Shown here piece after piece: positions 54,601-61,830 of a DNA stretch of 64,000 nucleotides. Source of the DNA: Streptomyces phaeolivaceus. GTDB lineage: Bacteria; Actinomycetota; Actinomycetes; Streptomycetales; Streptomycetaceae. The notes under the pieces are model-generated. The model did no database searches, had not been told where the DNA came from, and saw only the letters and a list, made by a program, of their open reading frames with translations. The DNA lies in assembly GCF_009184865.1 (NCBI RefSeq), contig NZ_CP045096.1, forward strand, positions 5,952,001 to 6,016,000. Reading direction: 5' to 3'. The stretch's first letter is position 1; each line of letters begins with the position of its first letter. The position numbers and the translations under genes were made by a program.

Positions 54601-55630
54601 CGGCAAGCTCCTGGCGAAGTACGGCATGCCCTGGAACATGCACAAGGGCATCGCACTGGCCAAGCGTGTCACCGGCTTGCTGAAGGATCTCTTCGGCGGC
54701 CTGAAGGACATGTCGAAGGCATCCGAGCGGCTCAACCAGGCACGGGCCAACTTGGCCAAGGCGCGGGAGAAGGCCCTCGTCGCCGTCGACAGGATCAAGA
54801 GCGCAGTTGGTGGTGGGAAGCCCAAGTGCCACAGCTTCCTGCCCGACACCGAAGTCCTTCTGGCCGATGGTAAGCGCAAGAAAATCAAGGACCTTAGACC
54901 GGGTGACAAGGTCACGGTCACGGACCCGAAGACCGGTCGCACCGTCGTCCGCGAGGTCGCGGGCACGATTGTCACGGAGGACGACAAGCACTTCGTCGAC
55001 ATGACGATCAACTCGAAGTCATTGACCGCGACAACCACGCACCCCTTCTGGGTGGTCTCGGAGAACCGCTGGCTCCAGGCCGGCGAACTCAACCCGGGCA
55101 TGACCCTGCGCACGGCCTCCGGCGCCACAGCCACGGTCGAGGACGTCCGATACTTCGAGCGCCGACAGCGCACACACGACCTCACGATCACCGAGATCCA
55201 TACGTACTATGTGCTGGCAGGGTCGGCGCCGGTGCTGGTTCATAACTGTAGTGATGCGGGCTATGCGGATGTGTACCTGGATATGGAACAGGGGCATGCA
55301 TCGGTCTCGGTGACGCACAACGGCAGAACGATTCACACTGAGGCGGGTTCTCAAGTCGGACAGGACTCCGTTGTCGGATTGCGGAATGGTTCACATTCTC
55401 CCGGGACCGACGTGATCCGAGTGCCTCTACCGAATGCAAGGCGAGCGCAGCAGGCGCAGGAGTATTTCCTGGATGACAGCAACCTTGGGCCGCATGACAG
55501 AGACACAAACAACTGTGTAACGTTCTGTGCGACAATCCTCAAGGCCGGGGGATACGAAATGCCAGTCTCGAGATCTATGGAAGTCGCAAGCTGGCTCCTG
55601 GAAACGAGCTTTGAACGAAGGAAGTTGTGA
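48650..55630 (+). CDS. RHS-repeat polymorphic toxin with Hint domain and papain-like tail
   Basis: The 2,326-residue exported protein starts at ATG 48650 with GGAG upstream. A signal peptide (residues 1-38) and an N-terminal beta region precede the RHS/YD repeats (about 480-1830: YDGLGRTTAEIFT, YDEYDRLTSTKDARQRVLST, YDAGGARIKRTTADA). The RHS core is at about 1838 (EYDPDLGKFISPDPIIDFTR, GYAYASNTPVTLSDPTGL). An Ala/Lys-rich linker leads to a Hint domain at 2060-2199 (CHSFLPDTEVLLADG, TTHPFWVV, ending VLVHN). The 127-residue tail has H2216 and C2289 (DTNNCVTFCATILKAGG), in the order of permuted papain-fold enzymes. The Hint domain probably cuts off the tail as the toxin. Its TGA overlaps the next ATG. 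Confidence 0.88.
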   Translation: MPAARSLLIGRRLRGRAAVVAAVTSLALTIGTIQAVAFPEREDTSGPAVQALGDPVEGKDAKAPRKIPADPTRKAAIRSLDRPTWPDAVRRSVPVSASEDRDTPENLGGLPVGVSAVEQTEPTRATKGAKTAPALPENVSVEVLPHARAAAAGAGVLLRVKNPDTRRAKVRLSVDYGSFAEAYGGSYGSRLALYEVPACALEEKLGGKQCKGSPKPLASVNDAKAETVSAPLSATSAGTVVALAAAEASAQGDYKATPLSPSAEWNVAPSSGGFSWSYPISVVPTPGGLTPSVGLSYSSQSADGRTATTNNQGSWVGEGFSYEPGYVERSYKACADDGHSSSGEQCWAFDNATLMLNGSAAQLVKDDESGEWHVSGEDGSKVEKLTDAANGDDDGEHWKVTTTDGTEYWFGLNRLPGWSSGKTETDSAWTTPVFGDDEKEPCYKATFADAWCKQAWRWNLDYVKDSQGNVMTYHYGQETNHYALNGKTDTNGTSYVRGGYLKRIEYGQRESTLYTQSAPARVVFDTAERCLATDTFDCATDKWTSANAGKWPDTPWDRYCKADTKCTATQASPSFWTRKRLTSITTQAYTGDSAAPYTDVDSWSLRHRFTDNGDDSNTLWLSEIVHTGKAGDGADIELPPVTLIGTKLENRVDKIGDNIAPLNRFRLATVVSESGAQLDIAYKAADCSADALPKPGESVKRCYPVMWAPSGQLEPITDWFHKYVVDTVSQRDRTGGDVNDVMVTRYDYQGDAAWRHAEPDGITDEKFLTWSQWQGYGKVSVTSGDSEHSTRVDHTYLQGMDGDKAPGGGTRTEKITTSDGSDFTGHKEFTGYAVEKAAYDKGKVVSKVISKPWKHDTATQTRSWGTTKATITETTEVRGYSAKSSGGWVETLSTTEFDSEYGRVLKIDNRGDTSTASDNTCTRTSYADSAAEHIYSLPKQIETVSVGCDATPNRKTDGKTPGDIVTDERTLYDKGAYSAAPTKGLATATERLVSHDGTKGTYQTTGTTDYDGFGRPTSQKDVAGALTTTAYTDVNGLISSTKVTNDLGHITTTSYDRLRGQSTGQTDPNTKRTDLARDALGRLTSVWLPDRRSNQTPSIKYSYLVRQNKPVAVKTEKIEQDGTYGTEWQLYDGLLRPRQKQTEGPSGGRMVADSFYGSTGAVKRANETYYAAGAASDELFPVANGDVADQTRYEYDGLGRTTAEIFTIAGYEQWRSTTSYDGNMTHSDPPPGGVATTTVTDAEGKVKELWHYDGHTPVPTGPASQRTVTKYTHTAAGELATVTDSKGNVWRQEYDQRGRMVRKVDPDAGETLLTYDEYDRLTSTKDARQRVLSTEYDSLGRPKATWEGAVNEGTKLTETRYDRSGSLGYSHASYRYLPNGEAYSTVVATFDTFYRPLTTNYTVPASEGKLAGTYPFTTAYNRDGTVASTGVPAAGGLPTESLKYTYDELQRPLTMASATSTYVTGTVWSNTSQLLQLSLSTGGPRTEKNFYYEKGTDRLTRATMKVGSTATVAKDQHYSYDQAGNVLSITDTAAPASSSTLDVQCFAYDGQARLVDAWTPAATATTAEGEGTIGGTADYAGKKPTTCDAAPGTNPLGGPSPYWTSWSVDDIGNRTQEIRHDPSLNAAKNTTRTFTYQDGDQDGTPGETGDGGPHQVTKIAETTPTGDRQQTYQYDLSGNTHKRTIDGDTQSLDWDATGKLTKATEADGTETSFLYDAGGARIKRTTADATTLYLPGMELELKKGSTAVTATRHYSYAGQTIAIRTSDNKVSFLASDHHGTGDLAVDAVSGAVTQRRTDPYGAARGKLSPETGTWPGEKGFVGGTIDASTGLVHIGAREYDPDLGKFISPDPIIDFTRPQQMNGYAYASNTPVTLSDPTGLYDCNNGVALNCDKKGNQQVNPCPSLVVPACNGGAVDKASNEVAAAEGQQARAQQRFKSAGKQLVKIVMDILGVSAALDCFSSGDLAACGETMLTIAGSFAGGIAGKLLAKYGMPWNMHKGIALAKRVTGLLKDLFGGLKDMSKASERLNQARANLAKAREKALVAVDRIKSAVGGGKPKCHSFLPDTEVLLADGKRKKIKDLRPGDKVTVTDPKTGRTVVREVAGTIVTEDDKHFVDMTINSKSLTATTTHPFWVVSENRWLQAGELNPGMTLRTASGATATVEDVRYFERRQRTHDLTITEIHTYYVLAGSAPVLVHNCSDAGYADVYLDMEQGHASVSVTHNGRTIHTEAGSQVGQDSVVGLRNGSHSPGTDVIRVPLPNARRAQQAQEYFLDDSNLGPHDRDTNNCVTFCATILKAGGYEMPVSRSMEVASWLLETSFERRKL

Positions 55631-56037
55631 TGGCGGGAGACTGGGACTGGTTGAAAGGTCCGCAGCCGTCCAGCGAGGTGCCTGAGCAGTTGCGCACCCC
55701 GACGGCATCGCCTGCACTCAACCTCGGTGTGCAGGTGATCGGCAGCAACATTGTCGGTAACGACGTGGTCGAGCTGGCCGCGCAATACATGGCCGAACAT
55801 GCCCGTCTCGAACTGTGGATGGGGAGTCATGAGCCGCCCCTGGGATTTCGGGAACAGTATGAGAGAGGACGGGCCTCTTCTGAGGCGCTACTTGGGGCTT
55901 TCGAGGCGTGGGGCGCGTTCGAAACGGCCTACCAGGCGTCCGGCAAGAAAATTGACCAGGTGCGCGACGAGCGAGAGAGACTGAAGACAGCCCTCCGGAG
56001 GGCCGCCGACGCTCTCATACGGGCCAGGACCGAATAG
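55630..56037 (+). CDS. Candidate immunity protein for the RHS toxin (135 aa)
   Basis: ATG 55630 overlaps the RHS stop (TGATG), so the two are co-translated. The protein is cytoplasmic and mostly helical, with VQVIGSNIVGNDVVELAAQY, RARASSEALLGAFEAWGAF-like helices and a charged coiled coil (KKIDQVRDERERLKTALRRA). No family is recognised. Polymorphic toxin genes are usually followed at once by their immunity gene; position is the only basis for the call. Confidence 0.6.
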   Translation: MAGDWDWLKGPQPSSEVPEQLRTPTASPALNLGVQVIGSNIVGNDVVELAAQYMAEHARLELWMGSHEPPLGFREQYERGRASSEALLGAFEAWGAFETAYQASGKKIDQVRDERERLKTALRRAADALIRARTE

Positions 56038-56439
56038 CCGAGAAGGGCTGGCGAGTTCTACCGACAGTCCGCCCTTGGTGTTTCCGCGACTACAGAGGGC
56101 CTCACCGGAATGGATTCTGGTGAGGCCCCGGACATTTGAAGCCAAAGCCAGCGGACGATGGCTGCGGCCAGGATTTGGCGTTTGATGTGGAGTCGGACAC
56201 GGGCGTAGACGTCTTCCGTGACGCCGGATATGCGCGTAGCCGTGGAATCCCGGTGCCGTCTCGCGCTCATGCGGACTGCTCGTCCCCCTGCGACGACGTT
56301 CGCCTCCTCGTGCAATGCTCGGATGGCTACGTGGCGCACTTGCCTCGGTGACTCATCAATGCCTCCAAGGCGTTGTTGAGAATGTCGATGACAAGTCTGG
56401 GCGGGCTGCAATGGGTAGCCCTGATCGAGGTGGGGGCAA
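56038..56439. other. Intergenic region after immunity candidate
   Basis: About 400 bases contain a terminator at 56098-56128 and the upstream region of the split lipoprotein gene. Short frames here show no recognisable protein pattern, and I see no RNA gene. Confidence 0.4.
56098..56128. terminator. Hairpin terminator after RHS/immunity unit
   Basis: GGGCCTCACC at 56098-56107 and its complement GGTGAGGCCC at 56119-56128 form a perfect ten-base stem with an 11-base loop, 60 bases after the immunity stop. It has no U-tract. Confidence 0.65.
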
Positions 56440-56781
56440 ATGGGTAGGAATGCCGGCTGTGCGGTTGCCGGTGCGATCATGGTGGGGTTGTTGGAGGTTG
56501 GCTGCGGAGGAAGTCAAGAGGCGTCGGCTCCGTCGTCCGAGCCGACGCGAGCGAAGGCGTCGCACTCCTCGACCTCCGAGACCACAGAGAAGACCCGGGC
56601 TCGGGTGGTGGGGGATCTTCGGTACGCCTTCGGAGACGTTGGTGAAGGCTTTGTTGTCGCGAAGGACCCTCTTGGGCGCGACTGCGTGGTGAATGGCATG
56701 GCACTCAGCCGAAAGATCCCGGGCAAAGAGGAACTGCTGCGAGGTGTCCGTCTTCTGGAGGAACGGGGTTGGCACCTTGAT

Positions 56782-58266
56782 GGGTCTTCGAAGTTAAGCG
56801 GTGCGGAGGTGCCCACGGGCTCGCCGCGTGGTGACGCAACGTGTGCGTAGTCGCTGGTTGTCGGCGTTGCGGAAGCCGAACGCGTGGCGGGCGACGAGCT
56901 TGATCACGCGGTTGATCCCTTCGCTCTTGGCGTTGCTGTGTCCGGTGTCGATGAACGCCTGGATTTCGGGCCACCAGCGGTCGACGGTGGCCGCGAGGGT
57001 GCGGACTTCGGGGATGTCGGCGTCCGCGCACCAGGTGAGGAACTTCCAGCGGGCATGGCCGACTTGGTTCCGGCCGGCGTCGGTGCGGGCCAGGGCGAGG
57101 AGGGTGCGCAGGCTTTCTTTGGCGATCCACGCCGTCAGCAGCGTCTGTCCGATCTTCCCTTCGTCCAGCAGCGGGTTCCACATGCGCTCGAACTGCTCGT
57201 GGTCAAGGTCTTCGCGGTTGCGGAGCAGGCGGCGTCGGGCTTTCCACTCGGGGTCACCGGCGCGTCCGCGCCGGCCGCGGATCTCGGCGGTCGTGCGGCG
57301 CCGGACCAGGGAGAGCATCTTGTTCGCGAGCTGCACCACATGAAAGTGATCGACCACGACGGTGGCCTCGGGCAGGCCGGTGCGGATCGCGGAGCGGTAG
57401 ACGGCCGACATGTCGATGGCGACGTATCGGATGGCCTTCCTCCAGGTCAGGGGCGTGGTGGAAAGCCAGGCCAGCACGTCGGCGACGGTGCGGCCCTCGA
57501 CCTGCCCGAGCAGTCCGCCGGATCCGAGGGCGTCGACGAACCCGGTGTGCCAGCGGTCCCTGGTCATCTTCCACTTCCCGGTGTCCGGATCCTGTTCCCA
57601 CCGGGTCCGTCCGCGCCGGGTCTCATCGATGCCCAGCACTTCGACCTCGGGCAGCGGAGCCCCGACGACCTCGCGGGCGGCGGTGCGGAAGGCGTTCATC
57701 ACGGTCGGCCAGGACAGGTGCAGATCGCGGGCCGTCTGGATGACCGTGGAACCGGCATCCCTCACGCGCCGCCCGGACGCGGCCCGCAGCCGCCCGGTGA
57801 TCCGGGCCCCGGCCGGTATCTGCTCGATCTGCTCGGTGAACGACCGTCGTGGACAGGCCGTCTCACGGCACCACCAGCGCCGCTTGTGCCAGACGAACTC
57901 CAGCCCGCTCTCCCCGTAGGGCAGATCACGAGGCCGGGTGGTCGCCCAGCCCTTCACCCGGGTTGCGAAGACCCCGCAGGCCGGACAGGCCCGGGCCGAG
58001 GCGTCCGCCGTGGCCAGGTGAACCCGGCGCCCACCGCACTGAAGCCGCTCGACCCGCATGACGGACACTCCGTCGAGGTCCAGCAGCAACGTCGTATCGT
58101 TGACCAAGCCCGTGGCTCCCAGACGATCATTCTGCGTAGAGAACAGAAATGATCACCCAGGACCACGGGCGTCCTGCGTCCAGGGCCCACCAACAGTTCT
58201 CCCCATCACGTGCAGTGACTGTCAGTCAGCGCACGCGAAGGGCACACCGCTCAAGTTCGAAGACCC
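56782..58266 (-). mobile_element. ISL3-family insertion sequence (1,485 bp)
   Basis: The imperfect ends GGGTCTTCGAAGTTAAGCGG (left) and GGGTCTTCGAACTTGAGCGG (right, inverted) differ at two positions. An exact 8-bp target duplication, ACCTTGAT, flanks the element at 56774-56781 and 58267-58274, the size typical for ISL3. It carries one intact transposase gene. Confidence 0.93.
56794..58107 (-). CDS. ISL3-family transposase
   Basis: The 437-residue transposase starts at TTG 58107 with GGAG eight bases upstream. The N-terminal zinc-finger region has ARACPACGVFATRVKGW and WWCRETACPRRSF. A helix-turn-helix (LHLSWPTVMNAFRTAAREVV) precedes the DDE core: VLGIDETRRGR, IRYVAIDMSAVYRSAIRTGL, VVVDHFHVVQLANKML, and the Glu in GHSNAKSEGINRVIKLVARHAFGFRN. 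No frameshift is seen, so it is probably active. It acts on the element's own ends, and the gene lies against the lipoprotein frame. Confidence 0.93.
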   Translation of the reverse strand: MVNDTTLLLDLDGVSVMRVERLQCGGRRVHLATADASARACPACGVFATRVKGWATTRPRDLPYGESGLEFVWHKRRWWCRETACPRRSFTEQIEQIPAGARITGRLRAASGRRVRDAGSTVIQTARDLHLSWPTVMNAFRTAAREVVGAPLPEVEVLGIDETRRGRTRWEQDPDTGKWKMTRDRWHTGFVDALGSGGLLGQVEGRTVADVLAWLSTTPLTWRKAIRYVAIDMSAVYRSAIRTGLPEATVVVDHFHVVQLANKMLSLVRRRTTAEIRGRRGRAGDPEWKARRRLLRNREDLDHEQFERMWNPLLDEGKIGQTLLTAWIAKESLRTLLALARTDAGRNQVGHARWKFLTWCADADIPEVRTLAATVDRWWPEIQAFIDTGHSNAKSEGINRVIKLVARHAFGFRNADNQRLRTRCVTTRRARGHLRTA

Positions 58267-58752
58267 ACCTTGATGGCGATCTGATGGAGATGAGTCCTGC
58301 GTTCGCCGCCTTCCTCAATCTGGGGGAGTGGTCCGTCACCGCCGGTGTGGCCCCCGTGCCGGACGAGATCAAGGAGCAGGTGGCTTCGAACGCAGGGGTG
58401 TTGACCGTCTCGGCGACAGGGTCATGTAAGTCCTCGTCGTAGCAGCGCCACCAGCGCATGCTGACATCGGCGCCCCGCTTGAGGCGTGATGTTCTCCTTG
58501 CGGCTATCAGTACCATCGCACGACGATGAGGCTGTCTCGGTGACGCCGGCAGGAGGGTCTGGGGGAGGCCGACAACCCGGGTGATCCGGTTCCTTGCTGC
58601 CCGCGGCACCCGTCTCGGTGGCCAGCCGGTGGCCGGACGCCTTTGGACGACGTAATACGAGGTAGCACAGACCAACCAGCCGCGTCGGCTCTGATCAGGT
58701 AGAACGTCACTGAGCAGCATCACCAGGCACGATGTAACACGAACGCTCACGG

Positions 58753-58799
58753 TCTCGTAATGCGTAAGGTCTCGGGTTCGAATCCCGAAGGCGGCTCCA
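58753..58799 (+). repeat. tRNA-Thr(CGT) 3'-half fragment: att-like site, copy 2
   Basis: The same sequence as copy 1 with one extra A in the variable region, continuing to an encoded CCA end (GGCGGCTCCA). No 5' half of the tRNA is present. With copy 1 in direct orientation it bounds a 16.4-kb island that carries the FG-GAP, LamG and RHS genes. Confidence 0.8.
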
Positions 58800-58806
58800 T
58801 GGTAAG

Positions 58807-58845
58807 CCCCCAGGTCAAGGATTTGACCTGGGGTTTCTTCGTTTT
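58807..58845 (+). terminator. Intrinsic terminator after att copy 2
   Basis: CCCCAGGTCAA, loop GGAT, TTGACCTGGGG, then TTTCTTCGTTTT. The stem is identical to copy 1; only the loop differs. Confidence 0.85.
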
Positions 58846-59481
58846 GTTGACCTTGGGATTCGGGCTAATCGGACACTGAAGGCCTATGCATTGCAATGCG
58901 TAGGTCTGGAGTTGACGGTCAGTGGCCGCTGCGGATCGCGGGCCTGTGACCTCGGCGTTTATTCATGGCTGCCGATCTCCCCGGCCCCGTCCGGTTCGAG
59001 CTGGTGGCCATTTGGTGGCCAGGCGTGCAGAGGTCGTGCAGATGGCTCCCTGGTCAGCCGCGCGGTTTCCATATGAGACTTGTGCCATCCAGATAATCGC
59101 GCGGTCGGCCGGGTCCTTCTCGGGCGTGGGCGGCGACGCGCTGTTGCACTATCGGCCGTCCCATCATTGCTTTGGACGGTGACCGGCCTGGCTGGCCAGG
59201 GCGGCTTCAAGTTCTCGGTAGGAGCGGGCTGTCGGTGATGCCCCAGATGCAGACAGCGTGTTCGGGTGCGTCCCGGATCGCTCGGGTGGTCTTGGCGATG
59301 TTGTCGGCTCCCAGCAGCCGTAGCCTGCCGATGGCCAGGTTCCGCAAGGCAGCCGTCGCGCGCGGTGCGCTGCCGGTGTGGACGGTGGAAGCATCCTCGG
59401 CGAACAAGACATGAGGTTCCCCCCAGATGCGGGGGAGAGGTGACAGCAGATCAGATGGGGCTCACGAGAGGAGCTCTGACG

Positions 59482-60302
59482 ATGCCTGCCCCGAGGAAGT
59501 ACCCGCTGGAGTTGCGTGAGCTTGTGGTGCGGATGTACCGCGCTTCCGAGCCGAAGCCCGTGATCCGCCGCGGACGCCGAGCTGACGGGCAGGATCCGGC
59601 AGGTCCACGACGAGTCCGGCGGGATCTACGGCTCACCGCGTGCACGCCGTCCTCAAGCGTGAGGGTGTCCACGTCGGCCGCAATCGCGTCGAGCGGCTCA
59701 TGCGCCAGGCCGGCCTGGCCGGGATCAGCCCCCGCCGGGGCAAAGGCTTCACTCGCGGTAACCCGGACGCCGATCTGGGCCCTGACCTGGTGCAACGTGA
59801 CTTTACCGCGAACGGGCCGAACCGGTTGTGGGTCACCGACCTGACCATGATCCCCACCGAGGAGGGGCCGCGGTGGCTGTCCGCGATCCGCGACGCGTTC
59901 TCCCGCCGCGTCGTGGCCTGGGAGACCTCCGCCCGCGCGGACGCGGACCTGGTCCTCACCTCGCTGGAGTATGCCCTGGCCAGCCGCGAAGTCGCCCCCC
60001 GCGAGCTCATTCACTACGCCGACCACGGCTGTCAATACACGTCCGTGAAGCTCACAACACGCCTGGTCAGGGCCGGTATCCAGGCGTCCATGGGCTCGGT
60101 CGGCGACTCGTTCGACAATGCCCTGGCGGAGAACCTGTGGATGATCATCAAGACTGAATGCATCCGTGGCCGCGTCTTCGCCGCCAGGGCCGAAGCGAAC
60201 CTCGCGCTCTTCGAGTACATCGACGGCTTCTATAACCCCCGCCGCATCCAGAAACGGCTCGGCTACCTCAGCCCGATCGAGTACGAGGAGAAGCACTACC
60301 GA
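59482..60302 (+). pseudogene. IS3-family transposase remnant (OrfA/OrfB)
   Basis: ATG 59482 starts OrfA (MPAPRKYPLELRELVVRMYR), which runs only about 35 residues and then joins OrfB sequence (LTGRIRQVHDESGGIYGSPR); the OrfA C-terminus and OrfB start are missing. Two bases are also lost near 59638, shifting the frame. The rest of OrfB is well kept from GTG 59640: RLWVTDLTMIPTEEGPRWLS (first Asp), LIHYADHGCQYTS (second Asp) and DSFDNALAENLWMIIKTECI (Glu). It is cut at EYEEKHYR by the IS701-like element; a C-terminal tail (QVNLKPRQPVLTS) remains at about 61790-61830. Confidence 0.82.
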
Positions 60303-61767
60303 CACGGCAGCTGTAGTTCCAGCGTCTGCGCTGGTCAGCGTGCTGCCGGGGCGGGTGCGGGCATGAGTACGGCCACCGTGATCATGAACGTTTGTGACGA
60401 CGTATCAAGACGCGGTGGCCGTGGAAGCAACGATAGCCGAGCGGGCGTGGGGTGAGGCGTTCGGGAGGGCGATGCGGGCGGTCGCGGGCTGCTTCGCGCG
60501 ACGTGAAGCTCGGGCGACGGCGGCGGAGTTGGTCGCGGGGCTGCTGCTGGAGGTGGACACGCGGAACTGCTGGACGCTCGCGCAGGTTCTGGGGCATCCG
60601 GGTCCGCACCGGCTGCAGCACCTGCTTTCGCGCGCCCGGTTCGACCATGAGCGGGCCCGGCAGGAGATCGCATGCCTCGTGATCGATGAACTCGCCGGTC
60701 AGAGCGTGGTGTTGGTGGCGGACGAGACGGGGGATGCGAAGTCGTCCACGGACTGCGTGGGCGCCGGCCGACAATACTCCGGTGCAATCGGCGGTGTCGG
60801 ACTGTGCCAGGTGGCGGTGCACCTGGCGGCTGTCACCTCGACGACGAAGGTGATCATTGACCGGGCCCTGTATCTCCCGGCGGACTGGGCTGCGGACGAG
60901 GAACGCCGCGAGGTCGCCGGAGTGCCGGAGGAAATCGCCTTCGCGACGAAGCCGCAGCAGGCGCTGGCCATGGTCACCGACGTGTTGGCCGCCGGGCTGA
61001 AGGCCCGCTGGTTCGCAGGCGACGAGGTGTACTGCGGGCGCGAACTACGCCGGGGCGTACGGGCGCTGGGGCTCGGCTACACCGTTGGCATCGCCGCCAC
61101 CTACCAGGTCATCGACGGGACCGGACGCCGGTGGGAGGCCCGCAAAATGATCAACAAGGTGCGGCCCGGACAGTGGATGCGCCGGCAGACCGGACACGGC
61201 ACCAAGGGCACCCGCGAGTACGACTGGGCCTGGCTCGACGTCCGCCCCGACGACGCTCCCGACGAGCACCGGAACGAGAAGGAGGCCGGGACGAGTGTGC
61301 TGGTCGCGCGGCGGCACCGCTACACCGGCGAGGTGTCCTACTTCCGCTGCCGGGCACCCGGCGACGTCTCGCTCGGCACGCTGGTGGAAGTGATCTGTCG
61401 CAGGTGGCGGATCGAGGAAACCTTCCAACTCGCCAAGGGCTTCACCGGACTCGACCAGGGCCAGGTGACCTGCTGGAACTCCTGGATGCGCTGGTCACTG
61501 TTCTCCCTGATCGCCGCCGCCGTCCTTGCCCTCACGGCCACCGCCGTCCACGACGCTGCCGAGGACGAGCCCGCGCTCGTCCCGCTGAGCTGCCCCGAGC
61601 TCGTCCGGCTCCTGCGAGCCCTCGTGCTGCCGCCACCCGTCCGCGACCGCGAGCACGTCCCGCACTGGACCGCCTGGCGGCGCCATCACCAAGCCGTCGC
61701 GACCGCCTGCCACCATCACCGACACCGCCGTCACGACCAACCGTGATCAAGAACTACAGCTGCCGTG
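60303..61767 (+). mobile_element. IS701-like insertion sequence, copy 2
   Basis: CACGGCAGCTGTAGTTC at 60303-60319 is repeated inverted at 61751-61767 (17 bases identical). ACCGA is present on both sides, a possible 5-bp target duplication, one base more than usual. The element carries one intact transposase gene and lies in the IS3 remnant. Its ends and protein differ from copy 1, so it is a different member of the group. Confidence 0.8.
60394..61746 (+). CDS. IS701-family DDE transposase
   Basis: GTG 60394 gives 450 residues. The family pattern is AGQSVVLVADETGDAKSSTDCVG (first Asp), LKARWFAGDEVYCGRELRRG (second Asp) and VICRRWRIEETFQLAKGFTGLDQGQV (Glu), then a C-terminal helix and a His-rich end (WTAWRRHHQAVATACHHHRH). 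No frameshift is present, and length fits the family, so it may be functional. Confidence 0.9.
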   Translation: MTTYQDAVAVEATIAERAWGEAFGRAMRAVAGCFARREARATAAELVAGLLLEVDTRNCWTLAQVLGHPGPHRLQHLLSRARFDHERARQEIACLVIDELAGQSVVLVADETGDAKSSTDCVGAGRQYSGAIGGVGLCQVAVHLAAVTSTTKVIIDRALYLPADWAADEERREVAGVPEEIAFATKPQQALAMVTDVLAAGLKARWFAGDEVYCGRELRRGVRALGLGYTVGIAATYQVIDGTGRRWEARKMINKVRPGQWMRRQTGHGTKGTREYDWAWLDVRPDDAPDEHRNEKEAGTSVLVARRHRYTGEVSYFRCRAPGDVSLGTLVEVICRRWRIEETFQLAKGFTGLDQGQVTCWNSWMRWSLFSLIAAAVLALTATAVHDAAEDEPALVPLSCPELVRLLRALVLPPPVRDREHVPHWTAWRRHHQAVATACHHHRHRRHDQP

Positions 61768-61830
61768 ACCGACCAGGCAGCAATCGAACAAGTGAACCTG
61801 AAACCACGTCAACCCGTTCTGACCAGCTAG

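Larger units (their letters stand above)
56440..58442 (+). pseudogene. Lipoprotein gene split by ISL3 element
   Basis: ATG 56440 opens a lipoprotein signal (MGRNAGCAVAGAIMVGLLEV, then GCGG, lipobox Cys about 22) followed by a Ser/Thr/Glu-rich linker. The frame is broken by the element at 56782-58266. Removing the element and one ACCTTGAT duplicate joins ...LLEERGWHLD to GDLMEMSPAFAAFLNLGEW in frame and gives a 169-residue protein ending TGSCKSSS. The globular part has YAFGDVGEGFVVAKDPLGRD and WSVTAGVAPVPDEIKEQVAS. The function is unknown. Location after the RHS toxin unit suggests an envelope partner or a second immunity protein. Confidence 0.82.
58443..59206. other. Non-coding junction with att-like repeat, copy 2
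   Basis: Roughly 760 bases hold the second tRNA fragment, its terminator and the colinear repeat blocks described for copy 1 (GGCCGGACGCCTTTGGAC at 58632, GTGGCCATTTGGTGGCCA at 59004). A degenerate second core, AATGCGTAGGTC, lies at 58895-58906. The rest shows no gene. The end of the ISAs1 element should fall between about 59070 and 59206, but I could not define it. Confidence 0.5.

Noticed and set aside
42349..58799. tRNA genes at the two T-arm sequences
   Set aside because: Only the 3' half is present at each site; no D-arm or 5' acceptor strand pairs with AGGCGGC upstream.
60303..61767. Four-base target duplication for the second IS701-like element
   Set aside because: Flanks match over five bases (ACCGA) and no symmetric four-base choice fits both ends, so the exact boundary is left approximate.
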